From contig JBHGBM010000020.1 in NCBI GenBank assembly GCA_041946965.1, positions 10,210 through 74,209 on the forward strand: a DNA stretch of 64,000 bases, in the 5' to 3' direction. This DNA is from JBHGBM01 sp041946965 (GTDB lineage Bacteria > Acidobacteriota > Terriglobia > Bryobacterales > Bryobacteraceae). This document shows positions 1 through 7,255 of this stretch, in pieces. The notes beneath the pieces are model-generated. The model had not been told where the DNA came from. It did not search any database and saw only the letters and a list, made by a program, of their open reading frames with translations. Both the position numbers and the translations under genes were made by a program. Each line of letters opens with the position of its first letter. The stretch's first letter is position 1.

Positions 1-532
1 CGATCAGGCTGCGGGGAATCTCGGGCATTTGCAGGATCTGGTCGCTATTGATGATAGTGCGGCCGTTAATAGGGACTTTCGGCGAAACCGCCGGGCGCGT
101 CCCGGTGGCCACCAGGACGTAGGGCGCCTCCAGGTCCCGGGCGCCGCGCGGGCCTTCCACCCGCACATGAGTGGGATCGACGAAAGACGCGGCGCCGTGG
201 ACCAGGTCCACTCCGTTGCGCGCCAGTTGGGCCTGGGTGACGTCGAGCTCCGTCTTGATTACGTTCTGCACGCGAAACCCGAGGTCCGCCATGGTGATCC
301 TCTCCTTCACCCGGTAGTTCGAGCCGTAGATGCTCTGGTACCGGTAGCCGGAGAGGTGCAGGACGGCTTCCCGCATGGTCTTGCTGGGGATTGTGCCGGT
401 ATTGATGCAGGCGCCCCCGATGACGTCGCGCTGCTCGATCACCACCGCGCGACGGCCGCACTTGGTCGCCTGCGCGGCGGCGCGTTGTCCGGCCGGCCCG
501 GAACCGATCACGATGAGATCGTAAGACTCCAT
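1..532 (-). CDS. sthA: Soluble pyridine nucleotide transhydrogenase / dihydrolipoamide dehydrogenase-like flavoprotein, C-terminus beyond window
   Basis: This is the N-terminal part (about 177 residues) of a class-I FAD/NAD(P) disulfide-reductase-fold protein; the C-terminus lies beyond base 1. It starts at ATG 532 with the FAD-binding stretch DLIVIGSGPAGQ at residues 5-16. The segment GGACINTGTIPSKT lies near residues 40-53. Glutathione and lipoamide reductases have a Cys pair (CxxxxC) here, but only the first Cys is present, as is usual in SthA-type transhydrogenases. SthA enzymes exchange hydride between NADPH and NAD in the cytoplasm. The missing second Cys argues against lipoamide dehydrogenase. 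Only the first third of the protein is visible, so the subfamily call is moderate. Confidence 0.75.
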   Translation of the reverse strand, partial: MESYDLIVIGSGPAGQRAAAQATKCGRRAVVIEQRDVIGGACINTGTIPSKTMREAVLHLSGYRYQSIYGSNYRVKERITMADLGFRVQNVIKTELDVTQAQLARNGVDLVHGAASFVDPTHVRVEGPRGARDLEAPYVLVATGTRPAVSPKVPINGRTIINSDQILQMPEIPRSLI

Positions 533-585
533 ACCTGCGATGCGATTATGGTAACCGATCGTCCGGCGGCGGAAATGTACGGAAC

Positions 586-843
586 CTACCGCTTCTGGCG
601 GCGGCAACGCAGGCGTTCGTTCATGTGGCCGATGGAAGCGAACTGGCCGATATAGGCGGGATTGTTGAACGCGGCGGGAGCCGTCCGGGTGCGGGAAAAG
701 TCGCGGGGACGAAAGAGATCGGAGCAGGAAATGACCGCGACGCCCATAGGGCGGTACTCATAGGTGCCTTGCGCCCAAGCGTACTGACTATCGATCCAAA
801 GGTGGAACCCCATATGACAGCCCGCCATTGTATCGCGGCGCAC
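586..843 (-). CDS. Possible small hypothetical protein (85 aa)
   Basis: This reading frame fills most of the 322-base gap between the flavoprotein start and the small HTH-like gene, on the same strand and 11 bases downstream of the latter. It would start at GTG 843 (internal ATG codons follow at residues 6 and 11) and encodes a mixed-composition, aromatic-rich protein with a basic tail. I recognise no domain and see no convincing Shine-Dalgarno sequence. It may be a lineage-specific gene or chance; nothing else is visible in this gap. Confidence 0.22.
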   Translation of the reverse strand: MRRDTMAGCHMGFHLWIDSQYAWAQGTYEYRPMGVAVISCSDLFRPRDFSRTRTAPAAFNNPAYIGQFASIGHMNERLRCRRQKR

Positions 844-854
844 CTGGAGACCGG

Positions 855-1031
855 TTACGCGGCGGCGCAGCCGTTGTAAGGCGGGGTGTGCGCCGCCCAG
901 TAGTTTGCGGCCGCGCGGATTCGTACCTCGATGCGGTCGGCCGGTATGCCAAGCTCCTGGGAGAGCTGCGCAATGGTTTCGCCTTGGAGGAAGCGGCGGA
1001 AAAGCTGAATGGCGAATGGTTCCGATCTCAT
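855..1031 (-). CDS. Small HTH-like protein (58 aa), hypothetical
   Basis: Unrecognised small protein starting at ATG 1031 (alternative ATG at 1055). The segment from about residue 8 to 42 contains FRRFLQGETIAQLSQELGIP followed by a second amphipathic helix. The pattern, two helices with a turn at LGIP, resembles the helix-turn-helix of sigma-70 region 4 or small MerR/TrfA-like regulators. The last 15 residues look disordered. It is divergent from the ABC ATPase gene at 1218. Function is unknown; the HTH reading is by eye. Confidence 0.45.
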   Translation of the reverse strand: MRSEPFAIQLFRRFLQGETIAQLSQELGIPADRIEVRIRAAANYWAAHTPPYNGCAAA

Positions 1032-1217
1032 GCCATCGTTCTGAGCAATTCTCATGCCAAGCGGCGGCCCGCCTGGAACGCGTCGAAATCCGGCAGGGCG
1101 TCGAGCGTTCCGCCGCAAGGCGCGACAGTTTCGCCTCGCGGCATCCGAATCCGCGCCGGGGATCGTTACCGTTCGCACCGCCGGCAGAGGAATCCGGTAT
1201 TAGTAGTAATAGGGACC

Positions 1218-1967
1218 ATGCCGGAGCTATACCCGCACTACATAGAATTCCGCCACGTATGCAAGTCGTTCGACAAGCCCGTGCTGATGGATTCGAGTTT
1301 TTACGTGAACGCGGGCGAGACGGTAGCGATTATCGGACGCAGCGGCGTGGGCAAGTCGGTCACGCTGGCCCACATCATGGGGTTCTTGAAGCCGGATAGC
1401 GGGAGGGTGATCGTCGCCCACGAGGACATCACCGGCTTTACGGAGCCGGAGCTGCGGCGCATCCGCAGGAAGGTGACTATGGTGTTCCAGTCCGGAGCGC
1501 TGTTCGATTCGCTGACCGTGGCCGAGAACGTGCTGTTCTCGCTGGAACTGCGCGAGGACTACAACGAGGCGAACAAGGAGGACATCGTCAACGGCCTCCT
1601 GCAAATGGTGGACATATTAGAGGCCAAGGACGCCTACCCCAGCGATCTCTCCACCGGGTACAAGCGCGCCGTCGCCATCGCTCGGGCGCTGGCGGCGCAG
1701 CCGCAATGCGTTCTGTACGATGAGCCCACCACCATGGTGGACCCCATCATGTCCGGGCACCTGGGCGACCTCATGGTGCGGCTGAAGCGGCAGTTGAGGT
1801 TGACCTCGGTGGTGGTGACGCACGATCTGGACCTGATGTACAAGGTGGCGGACCGCGTGGTGTTCCTTTTCGAAGGGAAGGTGATCTACTTCGGGCCCGT
1901 CTCCGAACTGGCGCGGGCGGACCATCCGCATATTCGCGAATTTCTCGAGATGGACCGGGTGGCCTAG
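1218..1967 (+). CDS. ABC transporter ATP-binding protein, MlaF/Mce type
   Basis: ATPase of 249 residues resembling the cytoplasmic subunit of Mla/Mce lipid transporters, which move phospholipids or other hydrophobic substrates across the envelope. Walker A is GRSGVGKS (about residue 40), the Q-loop is MVFQSGALFDSLT, Walker B is VLYDEPTTMVDP and the H-loop is VVVTHD. The signature motif reads LSTGYKRAVAIARAL where the family usually has LSGG. The start ATG 1218 is chosen because the family begins just before the IEFRHVCKSF strand; the frame stays open upstream to 828. No permease (MlaE) or MCE-domain (MlaD) gene is adjacent, so it is an orphan ATPase here. Its stop codon overlaps the stop of the convergent transporter gene in a shared CTAG. 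Confidence 0.88.
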   Translation: MPELYPHYIEFRHVCKSFDKPVLMDSSFYVNAGETVAIIGRSGVGKSVTLAHIMGFLKPDSGRVIVAHEDITGFTEPELRRIRRKVTMVFQSGALFDSLTVAENVLFSLELREDYNEANKEDIVNGLLQMVDILEAKDAYPSDLSTGYKRAVAIARALAAQPQCVLYDEPTTMVDPIMSGHLGDLMVRLKRQLRLTSVVVTHDLDLMYKVADRVVFLFEGKVIYFGPVSELARADHPHIREFLEMDRVA

Positions 1968-2314
1968 CGGCTGCCCAGGCCGACCAGAAACACGCCCACC
2001 AGGATCAGGGCGAGGCCGAGGAACTTGCCGCCGGTGAACGGCTCGCCGAAGAAAATGCGGGACCAGATCAGCGTCCACAGGTAGCCCAGCGACACCATGG
2101 GATAGAGTACGGAGAGTTCCCCGTGCCGGATCCCCTGAACGAAGAACAGGGAGGAAGCCACAAACAGGGTTATGCCGAGCGCCAGGCGCCAGTTCAGGAT
2201 GCGAAGAAAGCCCAGTTTGAGTTCGGCGGAGCCGGATTTCAGAAACACGGCGCCGAATGAGCCGATAAACGACGCCGCCAGAACCAGCGCCATCGAGCTG
2301 AACGGGGTGGTCAC
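1964..2314 (-). CDS. EamA/DMT-superfamily half-transporter (116 aa), second of pair
   Basis: Small integral membrane protein with about four predicted helices, the size of a single EamA repeat or SMR protein. The N-terminal helix ends in a Gly-rich SFIGSFGAVFLKSG segment and the second half contains the conserved GELSVLYPMVSLGYLW motif. It starts at GTG 2314, whose bases overlap the TGA of the upstream half-transporter (GTGA), so translation is probably coupled and the two proteins probably form a heterodimer, as in ArnE/ArnF-type flippases. Substrate unknown; the ArnEF comparison is architectural only. Confidence 0.78.
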   Translation of the reverse strand: MTTPFSSMALVLAASFIGSFGAVFLKSGSAELKLGFLRILNWRLALGITLFVASSLFFVQGIRHGELSVLYPMVSLGYLWTLIWSRIFFGEPFTGGKFLGLALILVGVFLVGLGSR

Positions 2315-2715
2315 GATCCGTTGCTCCGGCCCAGCACCACCACTCCGGCGACAATGATGGCGATTCCGGCAATCTTGTGCGGGTTTACCGTCTCGCGGAA
2401 GAGAATGAAGGAGAGCGCCGTTACCCAGACGTACGTCAGCGCGATCACCGGGTACAGCAGCGAAAGTTCTCCGTCTTTCAGGGCCAGAATCAGCAGCAGC
2501 GTGCTCAGGGCGTAAAGCGCGTAGCCCGTAAACAGCCGGGGATCGGTCAACATGCCTATGACCACCCCCGCCAGGCCCGGTTGCGTGACGTGGCCGGCCC
2601 CCGATTTCATTAGAATTTGGGCCGCCGCACCAAGAATGGTGCAGCAGAGTACCAGCGCAAGCGACCGGCGCTGGCTCGGCCGGGTTTGGACAGGACTAGT
2701 GGCGGCGGTACTCAA
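2311..2715 (-). CDS. EamA/DMT-superfamily half-transporter (134 aa), first of pair
   Basis: Paralogue of the downstream 116-residue protein. It has a polar N-terminal tail of about 18 residues, then about four membrane helices, with the matching motif GELSLLYPVIALTYVWV. It begins at TTG 2715, preceded by AGGA at five-base spacing. The split into two four-helix proteins instead of one ten-helix EamA protein indicates an SMR/ArnEF-like dimeric transporter. It lies divergent from lepB. The substrate is not indicated by context. Confidence 0.78.
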   Translation of the reverse strand: MSTAATSPVQTRPSQRRSLALVLCCTILGAAAQILMKSGAGHVTQPGLAGVVIGMLTDPRLFTGYALYALSTLLLILALKDGELSLLYPVIALTYVWVTALSFILFRETVNPHKIAGIAIIVAGVVVLGRSNGS

Positions 2716-2776
2716 GGTGATCCTAGCTTTCCCGTTTTCAACAGAATATCAAGGTTTCCGCTAAAATGGTTGTACT

Positions 2777-3571
2777 GTGGAGCAAAAGAAGACCACCGCG
2801 GTAGCCGACGAGGCGGCCGGCTCGCCGAAGCGCCGCAAAGTTCAAAACCAGCGCGGGTTCATCGCCGAGTGGACCGTCACCATCGTTCTGCTGCTGTTCG
2901 GCACCACCACGCTGGTGCAGGCCTTTGTGATTCCGACCGGATCGATGGAGGACACGCTGCTCATCGGCGACCACCTGCTGGTGGACAAGCTGGCCTACGC
3001 TCCCCCAGGCAAAATCACCGAACACCTGCTGCCCTACAGCCAGGTGAAACGGGGCGACATCATCGTGTTCCGCTACCCCGTCGATATACGGCAGACGTTC
3101 GTGAAGCGCGTGATCGGCGTTCCGGGCGACCGGATTCGTCTCATTAACAAGCAGCTCTATCTCAACGGCAAGAAAATGGACGAGCCCTACGTCTACCACA
3201 AGACCGAGTACATCGATTCGTACCGCGATAATTTCCCCAGCGAGCCCAACGCCCATGTTTCCGAATCGGCGCAGGTCATGCTCGAGAAGTACGTGCAAAA
3301 CGGCGAGGTGGTGGTTCCGGAGGGCGGTTACTTCGCCATGGGCGACAACCGCGACTCTTCGCTCGACAGCCGCTACTGGGGCTTCGTGCCGCGCGACAAT
3401 ATTATCGGCAAGCCGCTGATCATTTACTGGTCGTACGACGCACCCACCGAGGCGCTCGCCTCGCCCGGCATCGGCCTCGACCACATCATGGACCTGGTGC
3501 AGCACTTTTTCACCAAGACGCGCTGGCGCCGGACGTTCATGCTGATCCACGCATACCCGCTTAAGGGGTAG
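2777..3571 (+). CDS. lepB: Signal peptidase I
   Basis: Type I signal peptidase (264 residues) that removes signal peptides from Sec/Tat-exported proteins at the outer face of the inner membrane. After a basic cytoplasmic N-terminus there is one membrane helix (about residues 32-51). The catalytic serine is Ser56 in IPTGSMEDTL and the general-base lysine is Lys110 in TFVKRVIGVPGDR. The conserved GDNRDSSLDSRYWGFVP box follows in the C-terminal half. The start is GTG 2777. The next gene (GDP-mannose pyrophosphorylase) starts five bases after its stop, suggesting co-transcription. Length and motifs are complete. Confidence 0.95.
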   Translation: MEQKKTTAVADEAAGSPKRRKVQNQRGFIAEWTVTIVLLLFGTTTLVQAFVIPTGSMEDTLLIGDHLLVDKLAYAPPGKITEHLLPYSQVKRGDIIVFRYPVDIRQTFVKRVIGVPGDRIRLINKQLYLNGKKMDEPYVYHKTEYIDSYRDNFPSEPNAHVSESAQVMLEKYVQNGEVVVPEGGYFAMGDNRDSSLDSRYWGFVPRDNIIGKPLIIYWSYDAPTEALASPGIGLDHIMDLVQHFFTKTRWRRTFMLIHAYPLKG

Positions 3572-3576
3572 TTTCC

Positions 3577-4656
3577 ATGCCAAACAGCCATCATTACGGC
3601 CTGATTCTGGCCGGGGGGCGGGGTACGCGCTTCTGGCCGCGCAGCCGGAGACGGAGCGCCAAGCAGGTGCTCAACGTCGTCGGCGGCGCGACGCTGATTC
3701 AATCTGCGGTGAAGCGCCTGGCGCCGGTTCTGCCTCCCGAGCGCATCTGGGTGCTTACCAACGACTATCTGCGCGACGAGATCGTCCGGCAGTTGCCTGC
3801 CGTGCCGCCCGAGCAGATCCTCTCTGAGCCCGTGGCGCGGAACACGGCCCCCGCTATCGGCCTGGCCGCGCATATCCTACACTCACTCGATCCCGACGCT
3901 GTGATGGGCGTGTTTCCTTCCGACCACCTGGTGACCAAACCGCAACGCTACCGGCGGCACCTGAGGGTTGCTTTCCGCGCCGCCGCCCAGGGGCGAATCA
4001 TGGTGCTGGGAATTCAGCCGCGGTGGGCGGAAACGGGCTACGGCTATATCGAGTTCCCCCGGGGGACGAAGGCGGGCGCCCTGGAACCGGTCCCGGTGAT
4101 GCGCTTTCGCGAGAAGCCGGATGCCCCCACCGCGCGCCGCTACCTGGCCGCCGGCCGGTTCTACTGGAATGCCGGCATGTTCTTTTGGCGCACCGCCGTG
4201 GTGCTGGAGGAACTCCGGCAATACCTGCCACGCACCGCCGCCCTGCTGGCCTCCCTGCCGCGCTTTGGCAGCCGCCGTTTCCACGCTGCGCTGAAGCGCG
4301 TGTTTCCACGCTGCGAGAAGATCTCCATCGACTACGCGGTTCTGGAACGCTCCCGGAAGGTATCCGGTCTCGCCTGCGACGATTTCGGGTGGAGCGACCT
4401 CGGAAGCTGGAACTCCGTGTACGAGCTGATGCCTCACGACGCGGAGGGGAACGCCCTCACCCCGGGCCTGCTGGCTTACGATAGCCGGGGCAATTATACA
4501 TTCGCGAAGGGCAAGACCGTGGCGTTGTTAGGTATACACAACCTGATAGTGGTGGACACGCCCGACGCATTGCTCGTCGCCGACCGCGCCCGCGCGCAGG
4601 ATGTGGGCAAGATCGTCGAGATGCTGGAACAGCGCCAACGCGAAGACCTGCTCTGA
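3577..4656 (+). CDS. manC: Mannose-1-phosphate guanylyltransferase
   Basis: Nucleotidyltransferase of 359 residues that makes GDP-mannose from mannose-1-phosphate and GTP for exopolysaccharide and glycan synthesis. The N-terminal signature LILAGGRGTRFWPRSR (residues 9-24) and the downstream Lys in SAKQVL bind the nucleotide. GVFPSDHL, FREKPD, YWNAGMFFW and IDYAVLERS are further family motifs, and DFGWSDLGSW is diagnostic for GDP-mannose pyrophosphorylases. There is no C-terminal phosphomannose isomerase domain, so it is the monofunctional form. It lies five bases after lepB and ends one base from the stop of the convergent argD. Confidence 0.92.
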   Translation: MPNSHHYGLILAGGRGTRFWPRSRRRSAKQVLNVVGGATLIQSAVKRLAPVLPPERIWVLTNDYLRDEIVRQLPAVPPEQILSEPVARNTAPAIGLAAHILHSLDPDAVMGVFPSDHLVTKPQRYRRHLRVAFRAAAQGRIMVLGIQPRWAETGYGYIEFPRGTKAGALEPVPVMRFREKPDAPTARRYLAAGRFYWNAGMFFWRTAVVLEELRQYLPRTAALLASLPRFGSRRFHAALKRVFPRCEKISIDYAVLERSRKVSGLACDDFGWSDLGSWNSVYELMPHDAEGNALTPGLLAYDSRGNYTFAKGKTVALLGIHNLIVVDTPDALLVADRARAQDVGKIVEMLEQRQREDLL

Positions 4657-4657
4657 C

Positions 4658-5878
4658 CTACAGTCGCGCGAACAACTTGGTAAGGATTCTGACGGCCGTG
4701 TCCACCTCGCGCTCGGTGATGATGTAGGGGGGCAGGAAACGCAGCACGGTGTCGTGGGTGCAGTTGATGAGCAGCCCCTCGTTCATCGCGTCAAGCACGA
4801 TCTGCTTCCCCGGCATGGTGAGGTCGATGCCGAGCATCAGGCCGAAGCCGCGCACCTCTTTGACGAACGTGTGCTTGCGGGCCAGTTCATTCAGGCAGAC
4901 GTGGAAGTAGCTGCCCACCCGCTGGATAGAGGGCAGCAATTCCTCCAGCACGTCGAAGAATTCGAGCGCCACGCGGCAGGCGAGCGGCCCTCCGCCGAAG
5001 GTGGTGCCGTGCATGCCGGGCTTGATGGCCGCGGCGGCGCGCTCGTTCGCCACCACCACGCCGAGCGGCAGTCCGCAGGCGAGCGGCTTGGCGGCCACCA
5101 TGACGTCGGGCATGATTACGGGCTGGAAGCGCTGGTAGGCGAAGTAGGTGCCGGGGCGTCCGACTCCGCACTGGATCTCGTCGAAGATCAGCAGCGCGTT
5201 ATGCCGGTCAGCCAGTTCGCGGGCCTTCCGGGCGTAGCTCTGCTGGACCGGATAGATGCCGCCTTCGCCCTGAATGACTTCGATGACGATGGCTGCCGTG
5301 CGGGGGCCGCAGGCGGCATCCAGGGCGGCCTCGTCGTTGGCGGCGACGAAGCGGACGCCGGGCAGCAGCGGCTCGAAGTCGGTGCGGTACTTGGCCTGCC
5401 CGGTGACGGACAGGGCGCCCATGCTGCGCCCGTGAAAGGAGTTGTCCAGGGAGACGATCTCGTATTTGTCGGGGTTCTGACCGCGCCCGAAAGCGCGCGC
5501 CATCTTGAGGGCGCCTTCCATGGCTTCGGTGCCGGTATTGGCGAAGAAAGTGCGCTGCAAGCCGCTGGTCTCGGCCAGGCGCTTGGCCAGCGGACCCTGG
5601 TATTCGTGGTAGTAGAGGTTCGACGCGTGCATCATCAGGGCCACCTGTTCGCGGACGACCCTCACGATGCGCGGATGGCCGTGGCCCAACGCGTTCACGC
5701 CGATGCCGGAGATGAAGTCCAGGTACCGTTTTCCGGCCGTGTCGTACACCCACGCACCTTTGCCGCGGTGCAGAACGAGCGGATAGCGGTTGTAGTTCTG
5801 AAGAAGGTAGTCGCGCTCCAGACCGAGAACGGCATGGACCGGCGGACTTTCGGGTTCGGGGGGGATAGCGCTGCTCAC
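4658..5878 (-). CDS. argD: Acetylornithine/succinylornithine-type aminotransferase (class III)
   Basis: PLP-dependent class-III aminotransferase (406 residues), best matched to the acetylornithine aminotransferase of arginine synthesis. Visible motifs are FISGIGVNALGHGHP near residues 55-69, NTGTEAMEGALKMAR (phosphate cup), FDEIQCGVGRPGTYFA with the PLP-ring Asp233, and VAAKPLACGLPLG with Lys264 as the Schiff-base lysine. TTFGGGPLAC follows. It starts at GTG 5878, immediately preceded by GGAGGG. No other arginine genes are adjacent, so specificity (acetylornithine versus ornithine or 4-aminobutyrate) is inferred. The convergent manC ends one base away. Confidence 0.85.
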   Translation of the reverse strand: MSSAIPPEPESPPVHAVLGLERDYLLQNYNRYPLVLHRGKGAWVYDTAGKRYLDFISGIGVNALGHGHPRIVRVVREQVALMMHASNLYYHEYQGPLAKRLAETSGLQRTFFANTGTEAMEGALKMARAFGRGQNPDKYEIVSLDNSFHGRSMGALSVTGQAKYRTDFEPLLPGVRFVAANDEAALDAACGPRTAAIVIEVIQGEGGIYPVQQSYARKARELADRHNALLIFDEIQCGVGRPGTYFAYQRFQPVIMPDVMVAAKPLACGLPLGVVVANERAAAAIKPGMHGTTFGGGPLACRVALEFFDVLEELLPSIQRVGSYFHVCLNELARKHTFVKEVRGFGLMLGIDLTMPGKQIVLDAMNEGLLINCTHDTVLRFLPPYIITEREVDTAVRILTKLFARL

Positions 5879-5914
5879 CCCTCCATAATAGCGTGCAGCG
5901 TCCGGTGGACGGCG

Positions 5915-6631
5915 TTACGGGCCGGACTCGCGCTCGCCGGCGGCACGCCACAGCTCGGGCTGTTCCTGCTTCCGGAGTTGCTCGGCCAGGGACTCGGCAT
6001 ATACGTCGATTCCCTTTCTGGAGTAACGTATAAACCCTTCCTGGCGCAGGCGGTTCATTTGGAAAGTGACGATCTCCCGCGACGTTCCCACGTACTCGGA
6101 GATGAGCTGGTGCGTGAGCGGTGGAATGCCCATGGAGCCGTCTTCGGCGCGCGAGCCGAGCCGGGCGGCAAAGCGCAGCAGGGCCCGCATGATCCGCTCC
6201 GGGGTCTTATCGAGCGCGAAGCTCTGGAGGCGCTCCTCGAAATCGACGCAGCGGTCCACCAGGTTTTGTATCAGGGCCAGGCCGAGTTTCGGCTGCCTTT
6301 CGATCTGCTCCTCGATTTCGGCCGTGCTCCAGTTCATGAGTGCGGTGTTTTCGAGCGCCGCGGCGGATTCTCCGCGGCGATCCAGATTCAGGAGCCCGCT
6401 TTCGCCGAAGAACTGCTCGGACGCAAAGATTTCGATCACCGTCTGAGTGCCGTCGTCCACCGGTACGGACGTTTTCACACGGCCGCGCACAATCAGGTAG
6501 ATCCCGTTGGACGGCTGGCTCTCGTCGTAAATCACCTGCCCGCGGCGGTAGTCGATCACGGACTTGTGCGGCAGGTAAACCAGCGCGTCCTCGGGTGGAC
6601 GGCCTGTAGCGGTCCTGGCGCCATTGTGCAT
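5915..6631 (-). CDS. Crp/Fnr-family transcriptional regulator
   Basis: Regulator of 238 residues with an N-terminal cyclic-nucleotide-binding-like beta-barrel (about residues 15-130, including GIYLIVRGRVK and FFGESGLL) and a C-terminal winged helix. The recognition-helix region is LISEYVGTSREIVTFQMN, close to the Crp TSREIVxR motif. No FNR-type Cys cluster is present in the N-terminus, so direct oxygen sensing is unlikely; the effector is unknown. The start ATG 6631 is supported by GGGAGGG six bases upstream. It stands alone 36 bases upstream of argD, which it may co-transcribe with. Confidence 0.9.
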   Translation of the reverse strand: MHNGARTATGRPPEDALVYLPHKSVIDYRRGQVIYDESQPSNGIYLIVRGRVKTSVPVDDGTQTVIEIFASEQFFGESGLLNLDRRGESAAALENTALMNWSTAEIEEQIERQPKLGLALIQNLVDRCVDFEERLQSFALDKTPERIMRALLRFAARLGSRAEDGSMGIPPLTHQLISEYVGTSREIVTFQMNRLRQEGFIRYSRKGIDVYAESLAEQLRKQEQPELWRAAGERESGP

Positions 6632-6842
6632 GGAAATCCCTCCCTTATAGTTAGCTTCTCTGGCGACACCCGGCAGCGAGTATGCATGTGGCGCGCGAAA
6701 AGAGTTGGGACAGAGTGCCGTCTATGAAACAGCCTACAGGAGAAGTGTGATTTCCGCGAGGGGTGTGGCGGGTGAAAAGCACCCCTGGAAGTAAGAAACA
6801 GCACGCGGGAGCAGGACGCAAGGCGCCCCGCTCTCACCTGTG

Positions 6843-7124
6843 TTAACGGGGGGCGTTGAAGCCCTGGAGAGCCTGGTAGACCCAGATTCCGGCGCCGAGC
6901 ATCAGCAGGCCCAGCGAAGCGAAACCGAAGCCTTTGGTGTACGGCGAGAGACGTTCGAGTTTCCTAACCACCTTCTGCTGCTCGGCTTCCATTTGGGTTG
7001 GCGCATCCCCGAGGAACAATTGATCGTCCTCGTGCATGGCGATCAGGGAGCGGTAAATCATGAGGATCACAAAGACGACCGTAACGGCCGCCCAGGCGAT
7101 GATGGTGATCAGCAGGGGAGACAT
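6843..7124 (-). CDS. Small conserved membrane protein (93 aa), function unknown
   Basis: Unrecognised 93-residue protein with two predicted membrane helices: residues 3-25 at the N-terminus and about 66-87 near the C-terminus. A charged cytoplasmic or periplasmic linker (EAEQQKVVRKLERL) between them is likely helical. It starts at ATG 7124; an AAGGAGG lies 11 bases upstream, a long spacing. A sigma-70-like promoter lies further upstream. The Crp/Fnr gene follows downstream on the same strand after a 211-base gap in which I see no gene. Confidence 0.65.
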   Translation of the reverse strand: MSPLLITIIAWAAVTVVFVILMIYRSLIAMHEDDQLFLGDAPTQMEAEQQKVVRKLERLSPYTKGFGFASLGLLMLGAGIWVYQALQGFNAPR

Positions 7125-7157
7125 GCTCGTTGGCGCCTCCTTGGCTATGTCCTAGAT

Positions 7158-7185
7158 AGAATATCCGAATTGTCCTTAAAGTCAA
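7158..7185 (-). promoter_or_regulatory. Sigma-70-like promoter for the 93-aa membrane protein
   Basis: On the minus strand TTGACT (7185-7180) is followed after 16 bases by TATTCT (7163-7158), about 30 bases before the start codon at 7124. Both hexamers are close to consensus in an otherwise GC-rich sequence. By eye only. Confidence 0.5.
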
Positions 7186-7204
7186 GATGAATGCCGAAAA
7201 AGAG

Positions 7205-7240
7205 GAGGGGGGAAACGGTGCGCCGTTTCTCCCCCCTTTT
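7205..7240 (-). terminator. Rho-independent terminator after the outer-membrane receptor gene
   Basis: A strong G/C-rich hairpin (AAACGG paired with CCGTTT over a four-base loop, extended by runs of six G and six C with one wobble) lies 16 bases after the receptor stop codon. On the minus strand it is followed within a few bases by a T-rich tract. On the plus strand four T also follow, but no plus-strand gene ends here. Confidence 0.7.
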
Positions 7241-7255
7241 GCCGAGGTGAACGCT

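Noticed and set aside
828..1217. N-terminal extension of the ABC ATPase frame
   Set aside because: Family proteins begin at the strand after ATG 1218; the extension is Arg-rich and overlaps the small minus-strand gene.
2735..2767. Possible promoter before lepB
   Set aside because: TAAAAT is present but no -35 hexamer at acceptable spacing.
4601..6727. Plus-strand open frame across argD and the Crp/Fnr gene
   Set aside because: Shadow of two convincing minus-strand genes.
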